A stretch of 64,000 nucleotides of DNA from Qipengyuania algicida (GTDB taxonomy: Bacteria; Pseudomonadota; Alphaproteobacteria; Sphingomonadales; Sphingomonadaceae), in assembly GCF_009828025.1 (NCBI RefSeq), contig NZ_WTYA01000003.1:62001-126000 (forward strand). Reading direction: 5' to 3'. The translations under genes and the position numbers were made by a program. The notes under the pieces were generated by a model. That model searched no databases. It was not told where the DNA came from and worked only from the letters and a program-made list of their open reading frames with translations. The stretch's first letter is position 1. Each line of letters starts with the position of its first letter. Below, piece after piece: positions 16,980 to 26,228 of the stretch.

Positions 16980-17486
16980 TCACCTAGGCAGGGGGCGGGG
17001 CCGGGTCAAGCGTGTGTTGATCGCTTTGATCGACAAGCCGGTGACAGGATCGCGCCAATCGGGCGCGATCGCGGCGGCGGGTTCCAGTACGAAGCGCCGG
17101 TCGCGGAAGTCGGCATGGGGGATCGTCAGCCCGGAATCGTGCCATGCTCCCCCGCTCCACAGGATGATATCGAGGTCGAGCTGGCGCGCACGCCAGCACT
17201 GGCCTTGCCGTCGGCGTCCGAATTCGGATTCGATACGCTGGAGTTGTGCCAGCAGTGCAGGCGGCGACAGCTCGGTTGCGATTATCGCTGCGCCATTGGC
17301 ATATCGCCGCAAGGATGGCCCAACCGGTGCGCTGTCGATGATCGGGGCAAAGGCTTCGATATGGAGGTCGTTCCGTTCAAGCGCTTCGCGTACTGCCAGC
17401 AACACGCTTCGCGGCGAACCGACCCCCGGCACCCGCATGTTGGATCCCAAGGCGATCAGATAGCGCTGCGTCAGATGTCTTCGCAC
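16980..17486 (-). CDS. folK: 2-amino-4-hydroxy-6-hydroxymethyldihydropteridine diphosphokinase
   Basis: A 168-residue HPPK of the folate pathway, transferring pyrophosphate from ATP to 6-hydroxymethyl-dihydropterin. The family signatures are clear: N-terminal YLIALGSN (residues 9-16), the central ELSPPALLAQLQRIESEFGRRR, the metal-binding RQLDLDIILW, and IPHADFRDRRFVLEPAAAIAPDW. Its start lies inside the end of the upstream amidase gene (16-base overlap), so it is translationally coupled. It ends 32 bases from the 5' end of the tRNA gene. Confidence 0.93.
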   Translation of the reverse strand: MRRHLTQRYLIALGSNMRVPGVGSPRSVLLAVREALERNDLHIEAFAPIIDSAPVGPSLRRYANGAAIIATELSPPALLAQLQRIESEFGRRRQGQCWRARQLDLDIILWSGGAWHDSGLTIPHADFRDRRFVLEPAAAIAPDWRDPVTGLSIKAINTRLTRPRPLPR

Positions 17487-18334
17487 AGCCGCTCGTAAAG
17501 CTGGGGCCTGCGGTCGCGGAAGAAACCCATCCCCGCCCGATGCTTGGCCGCGCGATCGAGGTCGAGCTTCGCCACCAGCACACCTTCCTCCTCAGCGCCG
17601 AATTCGGTGATCAGGTCACCCCATTCGTCGCTGATGAAGCTGTGCCCATAGAACCTTTGTGCACGATCTTCCGGTCCTTCGTGCCCAATGCGGTTGGCGG
17701 CAGCGACGGGCATACAATTGGACACGGCATGGCCGATCATCGCGCGGCGCCACATCCGGCTGGTGTCGAGATCGACGTCATAGGGCTCGGAACCGATGGC
17801 AGTCGGGTAGAGCAGCACTTCTGCGCCGTGCAAGGCCATCGCCCGCGCACACTCCGGATACCATTGATCCCAGCAAATACCGACGCCGATCCGCGCACCG
17901 AACACATCCCAGGTCTTGAACCCGTCATTGCCGGGACGGAAATAGAATTTTTCCTCATAGCCCGGACCATCGGGAATGTGGCTCTTGCGATAGGTGCCCA
18001 TGATCTTACCGTCGGCGTCGATCATCGCGAGCGTATTGTAATAATGATGTCCGTCGCGTTCGAAGAAGCTGGTCGGGATTGCCACGCCCAGTTCGCGCGC
18101 GAGCTCCTGCATTGCCAGCACACTGGGATGTTCGGCGGTAGGCCGTGCACGAGCGAACAATGCTTCGTTTTCTTCGCGGCAGAAATATTCGCCCGCAAAC
18201 AGTTCGGGCGGCAGGATCAGCTGCGCGCCCTTGCCTGCCGCCTCGCGCACCAGCGCAGAGACCGCGGCGATGTTGTCGGCTACCTCCGGTCGGGCGAGCG
18301 GTAGTTGCAGAACGGCTATCGTCAGGCTTCTCAT
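17471..18334 (-). CDS. aguB: N-carbamoylputrescine amidase
   Basis: A 287-residue nitrilase-superfamily enzyme that hydrolyses N-carbamoylputrescine to putrescine in the agmatine pathway. The catalytic triad is E44 (LPPELF), K117 (YRKSHIPDGPGYEEKFYF) and C154 (GICWDQWYPE). The HIPDGPGYEEKFYFRPGN block and WDQWYPE are typical of the plant/bacterial AguB subgroup. The frame is open 24 codons upstream, but ATG 18334 begins the conserved N-terminus and has a GAGGGGGCC ribosome site. No agmatine deiminase gene is adjacent. It overlaps folK. Confidence 0.87.
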   Translation of the reverse strand: MRSLTIAVLQLPLARPEVADNIAAVSALVREAAGKGAQLILPPELFAGEYFCREENEALFARARPTAEHPSVLAMQELARELGVAIPTSFFERDGHHYYNTLAMIDADGKIMGTYRKSHIPDGPGYEEKFYFRPGNDGFKTWDVFGARIGVGICWDQWYPECARAMALHGAEVLLYPTAIGSEPYDVDLDTSRMWRRAMIGHAVSNCMPVAAANRIGHEGPEDRAQRFYGHSFISDEWGDLITEFGAEEEGVLVAKLDLDRAAKHRAGMGFFRDRRPQLYERLCEDI

Positions 18335-18453
18335 GGCCCCCTCATAGCGGTTCGGCGCGCAGGAACCAGCGGGGTTTTCGGCAGCTTTTCCTTCACACGA
18401 TGACAATTCTGTCGGGCGTTCCTATCTAAGCGCCTCAAGGAGAGAATAGGAAA

Positions 18454-18993
18454 ATGGCTGAATCTCAAACCGCGATCCTTGCCGGGGGATGCTTCTGGTG
18501 CACCGAAGCGGTGATGAACGATGTGGTCGGCGTCGAATCGGTCGAAAGCGGCTACATCGGCGGCTCCAAAGCCAATCCGACCTACAAGGAGGTGTGCTCG
18601 GGAGAAACCGGCCACGCCGAAGCGGTTCGGGTGTCCTTCGACCCGGAAGCGATCAGTTATGCCGATCTGCTCGATGTGTTCATGGGCACGCATGACCCGA
18701 CCCAGCTCAATCGACAGGGCAATGACGTGGGCACGCAATATCGGTCGGCGATCTTCCTGGTCGATGAAAGCCAGCGCGCGGATGCCGAAGCTGCAATCGC
18801 TCGATGGAATCACGAACACTCCGGCCAGACCGCCGTCACCACGATCGAAGGGCCAGCCGAATGGTATTCGGCCGAGGACTACCACCAGGAATATTGGGAC
18901 GGCGAAGGGCAGCGCAATCCCTATTGCCTCGCGACGATCCCGCCCAAGCTGATGAAGCTGCGCAAGAGCTTCCAGAACCGCGTGAAGCAATAG
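18454..18993 (+). CDS. msrA: Peptide-methionine (S)-S-oxide reductase
   Basis: A 179-residue MsrA that repairs S-methionine sulfoxide in proteins. The catalytic motif GCFWC is at residues 12-16 (nucleophile C13), followed by SGYIGGSKANPTYKEVCSGETGHAEAVRV and the DYHQEYWDGEGQRNPYC motif. The ATG at 18454 has AAGGAGAGAA just upstream. It diverges from the amidase gene and ends at a strong terminator hairpin. No msrB is adjacent. Confidence 0.95.
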   Translation: MAESQTAILAGGCFWCTEAVMNDVVGVESVESGYIGGSKANPTYKEVCSGETGHAEAVRVSFDPEAISYADLLDVFMGTHDPTQLNRQGNDVGTQYRSAIFLVDESQRADAEAAIARWNHEHSGQTAVTTIEGPAEWYSAEDYHQEYWDGEGQRNPYCLATIPPKLMKLRKSFQNRVKQ

Positions 18994-18999
18994 CTGCGC

Positions 19000-19031
19000 G
19001 GGGTGCCGATCGAAAAATTCGTCGGCACCCC
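19000..19031. terminator. Terminator hairpin after msrA
   Basis: GGGGTGCCGA / TCGGCACCCC is a perfect 10-bp stem, and the 12-base loop can add CGAA/TTCG pairs. It sits between msrA (ends 18993) and the stop of the convergent gene at 19049, so it probably serves both. Confidence 0.8.
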
Positions 19032-19048
19032 GATGCTTATATTTTGGG

Positions 19049-19645
19049 TTACGCCCTCGCTTGTGCGGGAGCGCTGACCGAACGCGGCCCGTCAGGATTG
19101 TCGGGAGCAGCCGTTTCGTTCACCAGCTCGTCGAACAGCGTCTCGTAGTGCCGCATCGCCTGACGCAGATCCTCGGTCGAGGCTTCACCGCGTGTCGAGC
19201 GGTCGGCAATCTCGTGCCCGGCGAGATAGTGCCTTGCGACCTCGCCATGATCGACCGTCAGATTGGCATGACGCGCTTCGAAATCCGCCATCGGATATCC
19301 GCGCGTCTTCATCACGGTGGTCAGCAGCCGGTCGGCGCGGATGACCGCCTCGATCGGACTGTCGACAAACAGCGCCTTGGTCGAAACCCACTCTTCGCTG
19401 AATTCCTCACGCTCTGCCGGGCCGAGCGGACGGATATCGAAGCTCTTCACTCGCTTTTCGCGCTCGAGTAATTCGGCTTCGGCCGCGGAGCGTCCGCCAC
19501 GCGTTTCCACCGTGCGATCGTATTCGTCGCCGAAATGCTCGCGCAGCGTATCGGTCCGGCGCTTGCGCATCGCCAGCCAGCCGAACACGAGCAACAGCAC
19601 GACGACGGCTACAACGATCACTATGGTCAAATTCTGGCCTTGCAT
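19049..19645 (-). CDS. Hypothetical membrane-anchored protein
   Basis: A 198-residue protein with an N-terminal membrane segment (about residues 5-25, NLTIVIVVAVVVLLLVFGWLA), a basic stretch (MRKRRTD) and a soluble helical domain with conserved-looking REHFGDEYDRTVETRGGRSAAEAELLERE and RADRLLTTVMKTRGYP. I recognise it only as a type widespread in actinobacteria and alphaproteobacteria with no assigned function. ATG 19645 is preferred over upstream starts because GAGGATATTGTC precedes it and the membrane segment begins there. Downstream of it is the shared terminator; upstream is the carboxyltransferase gene on the same strand. Confidence 0.7.
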   Translation of the reverse strand: MQGQNLTIVIVVAVVVLLLVFGWLAMRKRRTDTLREHFGDEYDRTVETRGGRSAAEAELLEREKRVKSFDIRPLGPAEREEFSEEWVSTKALFVDSPIEAVIRADRLLTTVMKTRGYPMADFEARHANLTVDHGEVARHYLAGHEIADRSTRGEASTEDLRQAMRHYETLFDELVNETAAPDNPDGPRSVSAPAQARA

Positions 19646-19724
19646 GACAATATCCTCAGATACCGTCCAAGCCCCCGCTGCCTGTCCAATCGCCAGAACG
19701 CCAGACCGTTCCGGAACACCCCGG

Positions 19725-21332
19725 CTACATCCTGAATACGCCGAAGGCTGGGCGCTCTGCAATTGGGGCTTCCAGCGCGGCGGCGAGGCTGAGGCCGAGG
19801 ACATCGCGGGTCTGTGCTGGGTCGATCACGCCATCGTCCCACAGGCGCGCGGTGGCGTAATACGGGTTGCCCTCGTCCTCGTATTTCTGGCGGATCGGGG
19901 CCTTGAATTCTTCCGCCTGTTCAGCCGTCCAGCTGTCCGCGTCGCGGTGGACGGTGGCGAGCACGCTGGCGGCCTGTTCGCCGCCCATCACGCTGATGCG
20001 CGCATTGGGCCAGGTGAACAGGAAGCGCGGCGAATAGGCACGCCCGCACATGCCGTAATTGCCCGCACCGAAGCTGCCGCCGATGACCACGGTGATCTTA
20101 GGTACGGTTGCCGTGGCCACAGCGGTCACCAGCTTGGCGCCATGCTTGGCGATGCCTTCCGCCTCGTACTTGCCGCCGACCATGAAGCCCGATATGTTCT
20201 GCAGGAACAGCAACGGTATCCGACGCTGACACGCCAGTTCGATGAAGTGCGCGCCCTTCTGCGCGCTTTCGGAGAACAGCACGCCATTGTTGGCGAGGAT
20301 TGCCACCGGCATCCCCCAGATATGCGCAAAGCCGCAGACGAGGGTGGAGCCATAGTTGGCCTTGAACTCGTGGAACTCACTGCCATCGACCAGCCGCGCG
20401 ATCACCTCGTGAACGTCATAGGGTGCGCGAACGTCTTCGGGGATCAGCGCATAGAGGTCTTCCGCATCGAACTTGGGCGCACGCGGGTCGCGCAGCTCGA
20501 CATCCTTTGCCGCGCCGGTGTTGGCGCCCAGATGGCTGACGATATCGCGCACGATGGTCAGCGCGTGTTCGTCATTCTCGGCAAGGTGATCGACCACGCC
20601 GCTCTTCTTTGCATGAAGATCGCCGCCTCCCAGATCCTCGGCGCTGATCTCCTCGCCGGTCGCTGCCTTCACCAGCGGGGGCCCGGCGAGGAAGATGGTG
20701 CCCTGGTTGCGCACGATCACCGTCTCGTCGGACATAGCCGGGACATAGGCCCCGCCGGCCGTGCAGCTGCCCATCACACAGGCGATCTGCGGAATGCCGA
20801 GCGCGGACATATTCGCCTGATTGAAGAAGATGCGCCCGAAGTGCTCGCGGTCGGGGAACACCTCGGCCTGATAGGGCAGGTTCGCCCCGCCGCTGTCGAC
20901 CAGATAGACGCAAGGGAGCCGGTTTTCCTGCGCGATCTCCTGCGCGCGCAGGTGCTTCTTGACCGTCATCGGGTAATAGCTGCCGCCCTTCACGGTCGGA
21001 TCGTTGCAGGCGATCATCACCTGCCGTCCCGACACGCGCCCGATCCCGGCGATCATCGAGGCGCCGTTGACGTCGCCCTCATACATCCCGTTCGCCGCGA
21101 GCTGGCCGATCTCGAGGAAGGGGCTGCCCGGATCGAGCAACCGCTCCACCCGCTCACGCGGGAGCAACTTTCCACGCGCAACGTGCCGCTCGCGGTGGCG
21201 TTCGCTGCCGCCAAGCGCCGCTTCTGCGACCTTGGCGCGCAGATCATCGGCGAGGCCTTTGTTATGCTTGAAGCGCGCCTTCGCGTCCGGCGCTTCGCGG
21301 TCGAGCTTCGTAGTCAGTGTTGGTGCACTCAT
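19725..21332 (-). CDS. Acyl-CoA carboxylase carboxyltransferase subunit, probably methylcrotonoyl-CoA carboxylase beta
   Basis: A 535-residue carboxyltransferase, the length of MCC beta subunits. Features include [73 protein letters not shown], the oxyanion segment [17 protein letters not shown], and [20 protein letters not shown]. It would carboxylate methylcrotonoyl-CoA in leucine degradation with a biotin subunit (mccA) that is not in the window. The isovaleryl-CoA dehydrogenase gene 2.3 kb upstream on the same strand supports the pathway. The frame is open 74 codons upstream; ATG 21332 is chosen from homology. Propionyl- or geranyl-CoA carboxylase is less likely. Confidence 0.88.
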   Translation of the reverse strand: MSAPTLTTKLDREAPDAKARFKHNKGLADDLRAKVAEAALGGSERHRERHVARGKLLPRERVERLLDPGSPFLEIGQLAANGMYEGDVNGASMIAGIGRVSGRQVMIACNDPTVKGGSYYPMTVKKHLRAQEIAQENRLPCVYLVDSGGANLPYQAEVFPDREHFGRIFFNQANMSALGIPQIACVMGSCTAGGAYVPAMSDETVIVRNQGTIFLAGPPLVKAATGEEISAEDLGGGDLHAKKSGVVDHLAENDEHALTIVRDIVSHLGANTGAAKDVELRDPRAPKFDAEDLYALIPEDVRAPYDVHEVIARLVDGSEFHEFKANYGSTLVCGFAHIWGMPVAILANNGVLFSESAQKGAHFIELACQRRIPLLFLQNISGFMVGGKYEAEGIAKHGAKLVTAVATATVPKITVVIGGSFGAGNYGMCGRAYSPRFLFTWPNARISVMGGEQAASVLATVHRDADSWTAEQAEEFKAPIRQKYEDEGNPYYATARLWDDGVIDPAQTRDVLGLSLAAALEAPIAERPAFGVFRM

Positions 21333-21462
21333 GCCGGCGGGGCCTAACCATGCGGCGCAAAAATGCAATGTGCGCTGCAACGCAATGTGCCGCTGGCAAG
21401 GGAGCTTTGTGCCGATCCGCGCATTGAAGGGACGGAGGGGCCGGTCAGTCAAAGGAAGATCC

Positions 21463-22227
21463 ATGCCACGCACAGTCATCGTCACGGGCGCAGAGTCCGG
21501 CATTGGAGCTGCCTGTGCAGCCGCCTTCGGCGCGCTCGGGGACAGGGTCGCCATCTGCTATTTTTCTGAGGAAGCCGCGGCGAAGGAAACCGCAAGCGCA
21601 GTCGAGAAAGGCGGCGGCAAGGCCATGACCGTGCAGTGCAATGTCGCAGACGAAGCCTCGGTCGATGCCGCTTTCACTACAGTCGAAAAGCAGTGGGGCA
21701 TTGCCGAGGTTCTGGTGAATTCCGCCGGGCTTAATATGAGCGGCGTGAAGGTCCGCGACATGACGCTCAAGCAATGGCAGCGGTTGATCGATACCGACCT
21801 CACCGGTGCTTTCCTCACCTCGCGGCGCTTCGTTACCGCGCGCGGAGACGCCACCAGTGACGCGGCGATCATCCAGATCAGTTCGATCCACGCCTATGCG
21901 GTGCGCGATGGCGGGGCGGATTATTGCGCCGCCAAGGGCGGGCAGACCAATCTGGTGGAAACGCTGGCGATCGAGGAGGCAGCCAAGGGCCTGCGGGTGA
22001 ATGCTATCGACCCCGGCATGATCCTCACCCCAATGAACGAACGCGCAGTGGAGGACGGCGCGTATCGCGCCTCGCTGGTCAAAAATATTCCGATGGGCCG
22101 TGCGGGCGAACCATCGGAAGTGGCCGATCTTGCGGTGTTTCTAGCGTCGGACAAGGCCCGTTATATCACCGGGGCGCATATGGTGATCGACGGAGGACTG
22201 TCGCTGATGCAAGCGGTGGGGGCATAA
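21463..22227 (+). CDS. Short-chain dehydrogenase/reductase
   Basis: A 254-residue classical SDR. The cofactor motif TGAESGIG is at residues 8-15, NSAG follows, and the catalytic tetrad includes Y154-x3-K158 (YCAAK) with the serine in ISSIHAYA. The C-terminal [14 protein letters not shown] is typical of sugar/alcohol dehydrogenases often named glucose 1-dehydrogenase. The substrate cannot be assigned. ATG 21463 has a good AAAGGAAGATCC ribosome site. It diverges from the carboxyltransferase gene, with 130 bases between. Confidence 0.85.
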   Translation: MPRTVIVTGAESGIGAACAAAFGALGDRVAICYFSEEAAAKETASAVEKGGGKAMTVQCNVADEASVDAAFTTVEKQWGIAEVLVNSAGLNMSGVKVRDMTLKQWQRLIDTDLTGAFLTSRRFVTARGDATSDAAIIQISSIHAYAVRDGGADYCAAKGGQTNLVETLAIEEAAKGLRVNAIDPGMILTPMNERAVEDGAYRASLVKNIPMGRAGEPSEVADLAVFLASDKARYITGAHMVIDGGLSLMQAVGA

Positions 22228-22243
22228 CCCGCCGCCATTGCTT

Positions 22244-22260
22244 GCCAGCCTGAAGCTGGC
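22244..22260. terminator. Weak hairpin after the SDR gene
   Basis: GCCAGC-ctgaa-GCTGGC, a 6-bp perfect stem 16 bases after the SDR stop. No T-run follows, so termination is only possible. Confidence 0.3.
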
Positions 22261-22296
22261 TTGCCTCTGGCCCGCAAGCTGCGACAACACAGCGTA

Positions 22297-23367
22297 ATGG
22301 GTGGATTTTTTCTGAAGATAGGTCTGGCGCTGCTGGGAATGGCGGGGGCACAACCGGCATTCGCGCAGGATGTCGCCACAAGTGCGCAGCAAGAAGTAGT
22401 CCACCTGCCCACATTCCCACCGCCATGCCGCCGGGTGGGCGACGTGCCGACGCTCACCATCGATCCGGCGATCGCCGCCGATCTGGCCGAAATCGGACTC
22501 GACCGCGCGGGCGTGTTCGAGCGGATGAAGGAAACCTCGATCCCAGAGACGATGGGCTGCTGGGCGATGCCGGTTGGCGATTTCGACGGGCAGCTGATCT
22601 CGGTCGGCATGGCGCAATGGAATTTCGGCACCGGCAGCCTGCAACCGGTGCTGGCCGAGTGGCGCGATTCCTTTCACTCGCACCGCAAGGCGAAACGCGC
22701 GCTCAAGGAACTTGCCCCGGTCTACGGCAAGCTGCTGTTTTCGAAAGGCTGTCTCTCCGATCCGGTGACCGACAAATGCCGCAATGGCATCCTCGCCGCG
22801 CATGGCCCGGACGGGAAGCTCAACCCCGAAATGATCAGCGAGCTGACTGCGCTGTTCGAAAGCGACCGGATGTTAGAGGTCCAGCTCAACCATTACCTCG
22901 CCGTTCTGGAGAAGGTGCGCGGCGATCTCCAGCGCGTCTTTCCCGATGGCCCGATCACCATGCGCAAGGTCCGCTGGGCGATCGACATGCGCGTGCAGCA
23001 GGGCGGATTGCCGCCGAGCGACGACATCGCGCGCCTGCGCCGCAAGATCGCCGCCATGACACCGGCGGCGCGCTGGACCCGGCTCGATGCGATCTTTGCC
23101 TGGTACGAGGCTATTTCCCAGTCGCTCGATCAGGACGGGGTGAGCCGCGACTATGCCTGGAACGTCGGCCAGTGGCGCTGCCTGATGCGCAGCGGCCAGA
23201 TCGACGACGAGCAGTACGAACTGCTCGCGATCACCTTCCTGCGCAGCCGCTCGGCGACCGGCAATTCGGGCCGCTGGCAGGCGCTGACCTTCTCCCGCCG
23301 TGCCAAGATCGTGCTCGGTGTCGGCAGTGTCAGCGGGGTACAGAACGGGAGTTGCGCCGGAGCTTAA
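22297..23367 (+). CDS. Secreted protein of unknown function, possibly lysozyme/chitosanase-like
   Basis: A 356-residue protein with a Sec signal peptide (cleavage likely after A23, QPAFA|QD). The mature part has several cysteines (PPPC, MGCW, SKGC, DKC, QWRC, NGSC) that could form disulfides. The stretch DGQLISVGMAQWNFGTGSLQPVL recalls the glycine/glutamine-rich substrate loop of lysozyme-superfamily and some peptidoglycan-degrading proteins; a nearby glutamate (KETSIPET) could be catalytic. This is a guess from motif shape; I do not recognise the family. ATG 22297 starts the signal peptide. Its TAA overlaps the stop of the convergent PhnA-like gene within TTAA. Confidence 0.6.
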   Translation: MGGFFLKIGLALLGMAGAQPAFAQDVATSAQQEVVHLPTFPPPCRRVGDVPTLTIDPAIAADLAEIGLDRAGVFERMKETSIPETMGCWAMPVGDFDGQLISVGMAQWNFGTGSLQPVLAEWRDSFHSHRKAKRALKELAPVYGKLLFSKGCLSDPVTDKCRNGILAAHGPDGKLNPEMISELTALFESDRMLEVQLNHYLAVLEKVRGDLQRVFPDGPITMRKVRWAIDMRVQQGGLPPSDDIARLRRKIAAMTPAARWTRLDAIFAWYEAISQSLDQDGVSRDYAWNVGQWRCLMRSGQIDDEQYELLAITFLRSRSATGNSGRWQALTFSRRAKIVLGVGSVSGVQNGSCAGA

Positions 23368-23666
23368 CGCTTGCGAACGAACTCCGCGCGCAGAACCAGC
23401 CCCTTGATGCCGGGATATTTGCAGTCGATCTCCTGCGGGTCGCCGGTCAGGCGGATCGACTTGATCAGCGTGCCCTGTTTCAGCGTCTGACCGGCCCCTT
23501 TGACCTCCAGATCCTTGATCAGCGTGACCTGGTCTCCATCGGAGAGTAAGTTGCCTACCGCATCGCGCACTTCGACCTTATCGGCTGCCGCCTGTTTCGC
23601 CGCGAGTTCGGACGCGGGCATCCATTCGCCCGATTCTTCGTCATAGACGTAATCTTCGTCGCTCAT
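23364..23666 (-). CDS. PhnA/YjdM-like domain protein without zinc ribbon
   Basis: A 100-residue acidic protein whose C-terminal part (about 32-100) matches the PhnA C-terminal domain: [41 protein letters not shown] and [13 protein letters not shown]. The usual N-terminal four-cysteine zinc ribbon is missing and replaced by a short Tyr/Glu-rich leader ([17 protein letters not shown]). Despite the name, a role in phosphonate use is not established. The ATG overlaps the isovaleryl-CoA dehydrogenase stop (ATGA), so the two are coupled. The frame continues upstream but the longer reading is antisense-like sequence inside the neighbour. Confidence 0.75.
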   Translation of the reverse strand: MSDEDYVYDEESGEWMPASELAAKQAAADKVEVRDAVGNLLSDGDQVTLIKDLEVKGAGQTLKQGTLIKSIRLTGDPQEIDCKYPGIKGLVLRAEFVRKR

Positions 23667-24829
23667 CCTGCTGCTCCGATCAGTTCGCGTCCGATGAGCA
23701 TGCGGCGGATTTCGTTGGTGCCTGCGCCGATGTCGAGCAGCTTGGCATCGCGCAGATAGCGTTCGACCGGCCAGTCCTTGGTATAGCCCGCTCCGCCCAG
23801 CGCCTGCACCGCCTCGGCGGCGACCTTGAAGGCGTTCTCGCTCGCCAGCAGGATCGTGCCTGCCGCATCGAAGCGCGTCGTCTGGCCCGCGTCGCAGGCC
23901 CTGGCCACCGCATAGGTGTAGGCGCGCGCCGATTGCAGCGCGACATACATATCCGCGACTTTGGCCTGCATCAGCTGGAAACTGCCGATCGGCTTGCCGA
24001 ACTGCTTGCGCTCGCGCAGGTACGGGATGACGCAGTCGAGGCACGCCTGCATGATGCCCAGCTGTAGCCCGGCGAGCACCACGCGCTCGTAATCGAGCCC
24101 GCTCATCAGCACGCCTACCCCGCCATGGAGCGGCCCCATCACGTTTTCTTCGGGCACTTCGCAATCGTCGAACACCAGCTCGGCCGTCGGGCTGCCACGC
24201 ATCCCCATCTTGTCGATCTTCTGGCCGATACTGAAACCCGGCATGTCCTTTTCGATCAGGAAGGCGGTGATCCCGCGGCTGCCGCCATCAGGATTGGTCT
24301 TGGCATAGACCACCAGCGTATCGGCATAGGTAGCATTGGTGATCCAGAACTTGGTGCCGTTGAGCACATAACCGCCCTCGACCGCATCGGCCTTCAGCTT
24401 CATCGAGACCACGTCAGACCCGGCCTGAGCCTCGCTCATGGCGAGCGATCCGACATGCTCGCCGCTGATCAGCTTGGGCAGATATTTCGCTTTCTGCTCC
24501 TCATTGCCCCAGCGGCGGATCTGGTTGACGCACAGGTTCGAGTGCGCCCCATAGCTGAGCCCCACCGAAGCGCTCGCCCGGCTGACTTCCTCGACCGCGA
24601 TGACGTGTTCGAGATAGCCCAGACCCAGCCCGCCATCGGCCTCGTCCACGGTAATTCCGTGCAGTCCCAGCGCGCCCATCTGCGGCCACAGCTCTATCGG
24701 AAACCAGTCCTCGCGGTCGGCCTTCTCTGCCAACGGGGCGATCTGCTCATCGGCAAAGCGCGCCGTGGTTTCACGGATCATCTGCGCCGTATCGCCCAGC
24801 TGAAAATCAAAATCGGGGGTCGCGCGCAT
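23663..24829 (-). CDS. ivd: Isovaleryl-CoA dehydrogenase
   Basis: A 388-residue acyl-CoA dehydrogenase that oxidises isovaleryl-CoA to 3-methylcrotonyl-CoA in leucine breakdown. Family motifs are [13 protein letters not shown] (FAD region), [11 protein letters not shown], and [27 protein letters not shown] at the C-terminus. The glutamate of [11 protein letters not shown] (E248) lies at the unusual catalytic position used by isovaleryl-CoA dehydrogenases, which separates them from short/medium-chain enzymes. ATG 24829 has AAGGAGAGACG directly upstream. It probably works with the carboxyltransferase at 19725-21332; enoyl-CoA hydratase and lyase genes are not visible here. Confidence 0.9.
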   Translation of the reverse strand: MRATPDFDFQLGDTAQMIRETTARFADEQIAPLAEKADREDWFPIELWPQMGALGLHGITVDEADGGLGLGYLEHVIAVEEVSRASASVGLSYGAHSNLCVNQIRRWGNEEQKAKYLPKLISGEHVGSLAMSEAQAGSDVVSMKLKADAVEGGYVLNGTKFWITNATYADTLVVYAKTNPDGGSRGITAFLIEKDMPGFSIGQKIDKMGMRGSPTAELVFDDCEVPEENVMGPLHGGVGVLMSGLDYERVVLAGLQLGIMQACLDCVIPYLRERKQFGKPIGSFQLMQAKVADMYVALQSARAYTYAVARACDAGQTTRFDAAGTILLASENAFKVAAEAVQALGGAGYTKDWPVERYLRDAKLLDIGAGTNEIRRMLIGRELIGAAG

Positions 24830-24951
24830 CGTCTCTCCTTGCGTGAGCTTCAAAGTTCATTGCTGGTCGCGCGATAGCGGCAGAATGGCCAGCGGGCAAA
24901 CCGCTGCCATCGGGGGTCGCGCTTGCGCCAGCTTTTGCTATGGAGGGGGTC

Positions 24952-25464
24952 ATGCTGTCTCGAACAAGCCGCCATAGCGTGCCCTTTCGCACCACCCTTT
25001 TTGTGACATGCCTCGCGTTCGCGCTGACGGCATGTTCCAATTCGAAAGATTCCGCTGCGAGCGATAGCGACGCACCTAAAGACGCATCCGCTTCGGCCAC
25101 CAACAGCACGTCCGGCACGCCCTTACCGAGCGACTTCACCGGAACCGCGTGGCGCGTGGATGGCACGGACGGGGCACGCTACACCACCTACCTCGATCCT
25201 GAAGGCCGTTATCGCGACTGGCGCGATGGCCAGCCGTGGGCCACCGGGACATGGGAAAACGGCGACGATGGATCGCTGTGCTTCACGCCCGATGGCGACA
25301 ATGTGCTGCGCCGTTGCTGGCAACCCAATTCGATGACTGCGGATGGGACGATGACCGCAACCGCCGAAGACGGTCACCAGATCGAACTGACCCAGGTCGA
25401 TTACAGTCCGCCACTCCCATCGGCTTCGGGCACGGCGAGCAATTCGTCGCAGAAGAAAACGTGA
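24952..25464 (+). CDS. Putative lipoprotein
   Basis: A 170-residue protein with a lipoprotein signal (residues 1-28, lipobox LTAC, acylated cysteine C28), a Ser/Ala/Asp-rich linker and a small domain with TGTAWRVDGTDGARYTTYLDPEGRYRDW, GTWENGDDGSLCFTPDGDNVLRRCW, and a Ser-rich tail. ATG 24952 is preferred to ATG 24940 because GGAGGGGG at 24942-24949 is correctly spaced. Its TGA overlaps the GTG of the ABC ATPase (GTGA), making it part of that operon; its contribution to transport is unknown. Confidence 0.75.
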   Translation: MLSRTSRHSVPFRTTLFVTCLAFALTACSNSKDSAASDSDAPKDASASATNSTSGTPLPSDFTGTAWRVDGTDGARYTTYLDPEGRYRDWRDGQPWATGTWENGDDGSLCFTPDGDNVLRRCWQPNSMTADGTMTATAEDGHQIELTQVDYSPPLPSASGTASNSSQKKT

Positions 25465-26228
25465 GAGAGACTATTTCACCAGAGTTGGAATTCCAGTCGG
25501 TCAAAAAGCGTTTCGGGGCAACGACAGCGGTCGCGGAGGTGACCAAGACGATCGCACGCGGCGAGTTCGTAGCGCTGGTCGGCACATCGGGCTCGGGCAA
25601 ATCTACCCTGCTCAAAATGATCAATCGGCTGGTCGAGCCGAGCTCGGGCGATATCCTGTTCGAGGGTGAAAATGTCACTCAATTGCCGCTCGCCCAACTG
25701 CGTCGCCGGATCGGTTACGTGTTCCAGGGGATCGGCCTGTTCCCGCATATGACCATCGGCGAGAATATCGCACTCGGCCCTCGCCTCGCTGGCGAGAGCA
25801 TGGGCGAAGACAAGATCGGCGAAATGCTCGAACTGGTCGACCTGTCGCCCGATATGCGCAAACGAATGCCGCCGGAGCTTTCAGGCGGCCAGCGCCAGCG
25901 CGTCGGGGTGGCACGCGCGCTCGCCACCAATCCGCAGTTGTTGCTGATGGACGAGCCCTTCGGCGCGCTCGACCCGATCACCCGCGATGCGCTGGGCGAT
26001 CGCGTCAGGAGCCTGCATGACGAGCTGGGGATCACCACCATCATGGTCACCCATGATATGGCCGAAGCGCTGTTGCTGGCCGACCGGGTGCTGGTAATGC
26101 AGGCTGGCCGGATCGAAGCCGACTGCGCGCCGCGCGAGCTGTTGCATGGCGCGGGCGGGGATTTCGCGCAGGAGCTTGTCGCCGTCCCGCGCGCGCAGAG
26201 CGAACGGCTAGCGGAACTGAAGCAATGA
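25461..26228 (+). CDS. ABC transporter ATP-binding protein, glycine betaine/choline (ProV/OpuCA) type
   Basis: A 255-residue ATPase. Walker A is GTSGSGKST (residues 41-49), the signature is LSGGQRQRVGVARALA, Walker B is LLLMDEPFGALD, and the H-loop is MVTHDM. IGYVFQGIGLFPHMTIGENI is typical of the osmoprotectant group. It ends right after the nucleotide-binding domain, without the CBS domains that ProV/OpuCA use for ionic-strength sensing. The GTG start overlaps the lipoprotein stop and its TGA overlaps the next ATG, so lipoprotein, ATPase and permease form one tightly coupled operon. Confidence 0.88.
   Translation: MRETISPELEFQSVKKRFGATTAVAEVTKTIARGEFVALVGTSGSGKSTLLKMINRLVEPSSGDILFEGENVTQLPLAQLRRRIGYVFQGIGLFPHMTIGENIALGPRLAGESMGEDKIGEMLELVDLSPDMRKRMPPELSGGQRQRVGVARALATNPQLLLMDEPFGALDPITRDALGDRVRSLHDELGITTIMVTHDMAEALLLADRVLVMQAGRIEADCAPRELLHGAGGDFAQELVAVPRAQSERLAELKQ

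Noticed and set aside
23667-24164. PhnA-like frame extended to 266 codons
   Set aside because: The extra part is a same-strand shadow frame of isovaleryl-CoA dehydrogenase rich in Arg/Gly with no similarity to known proteins.
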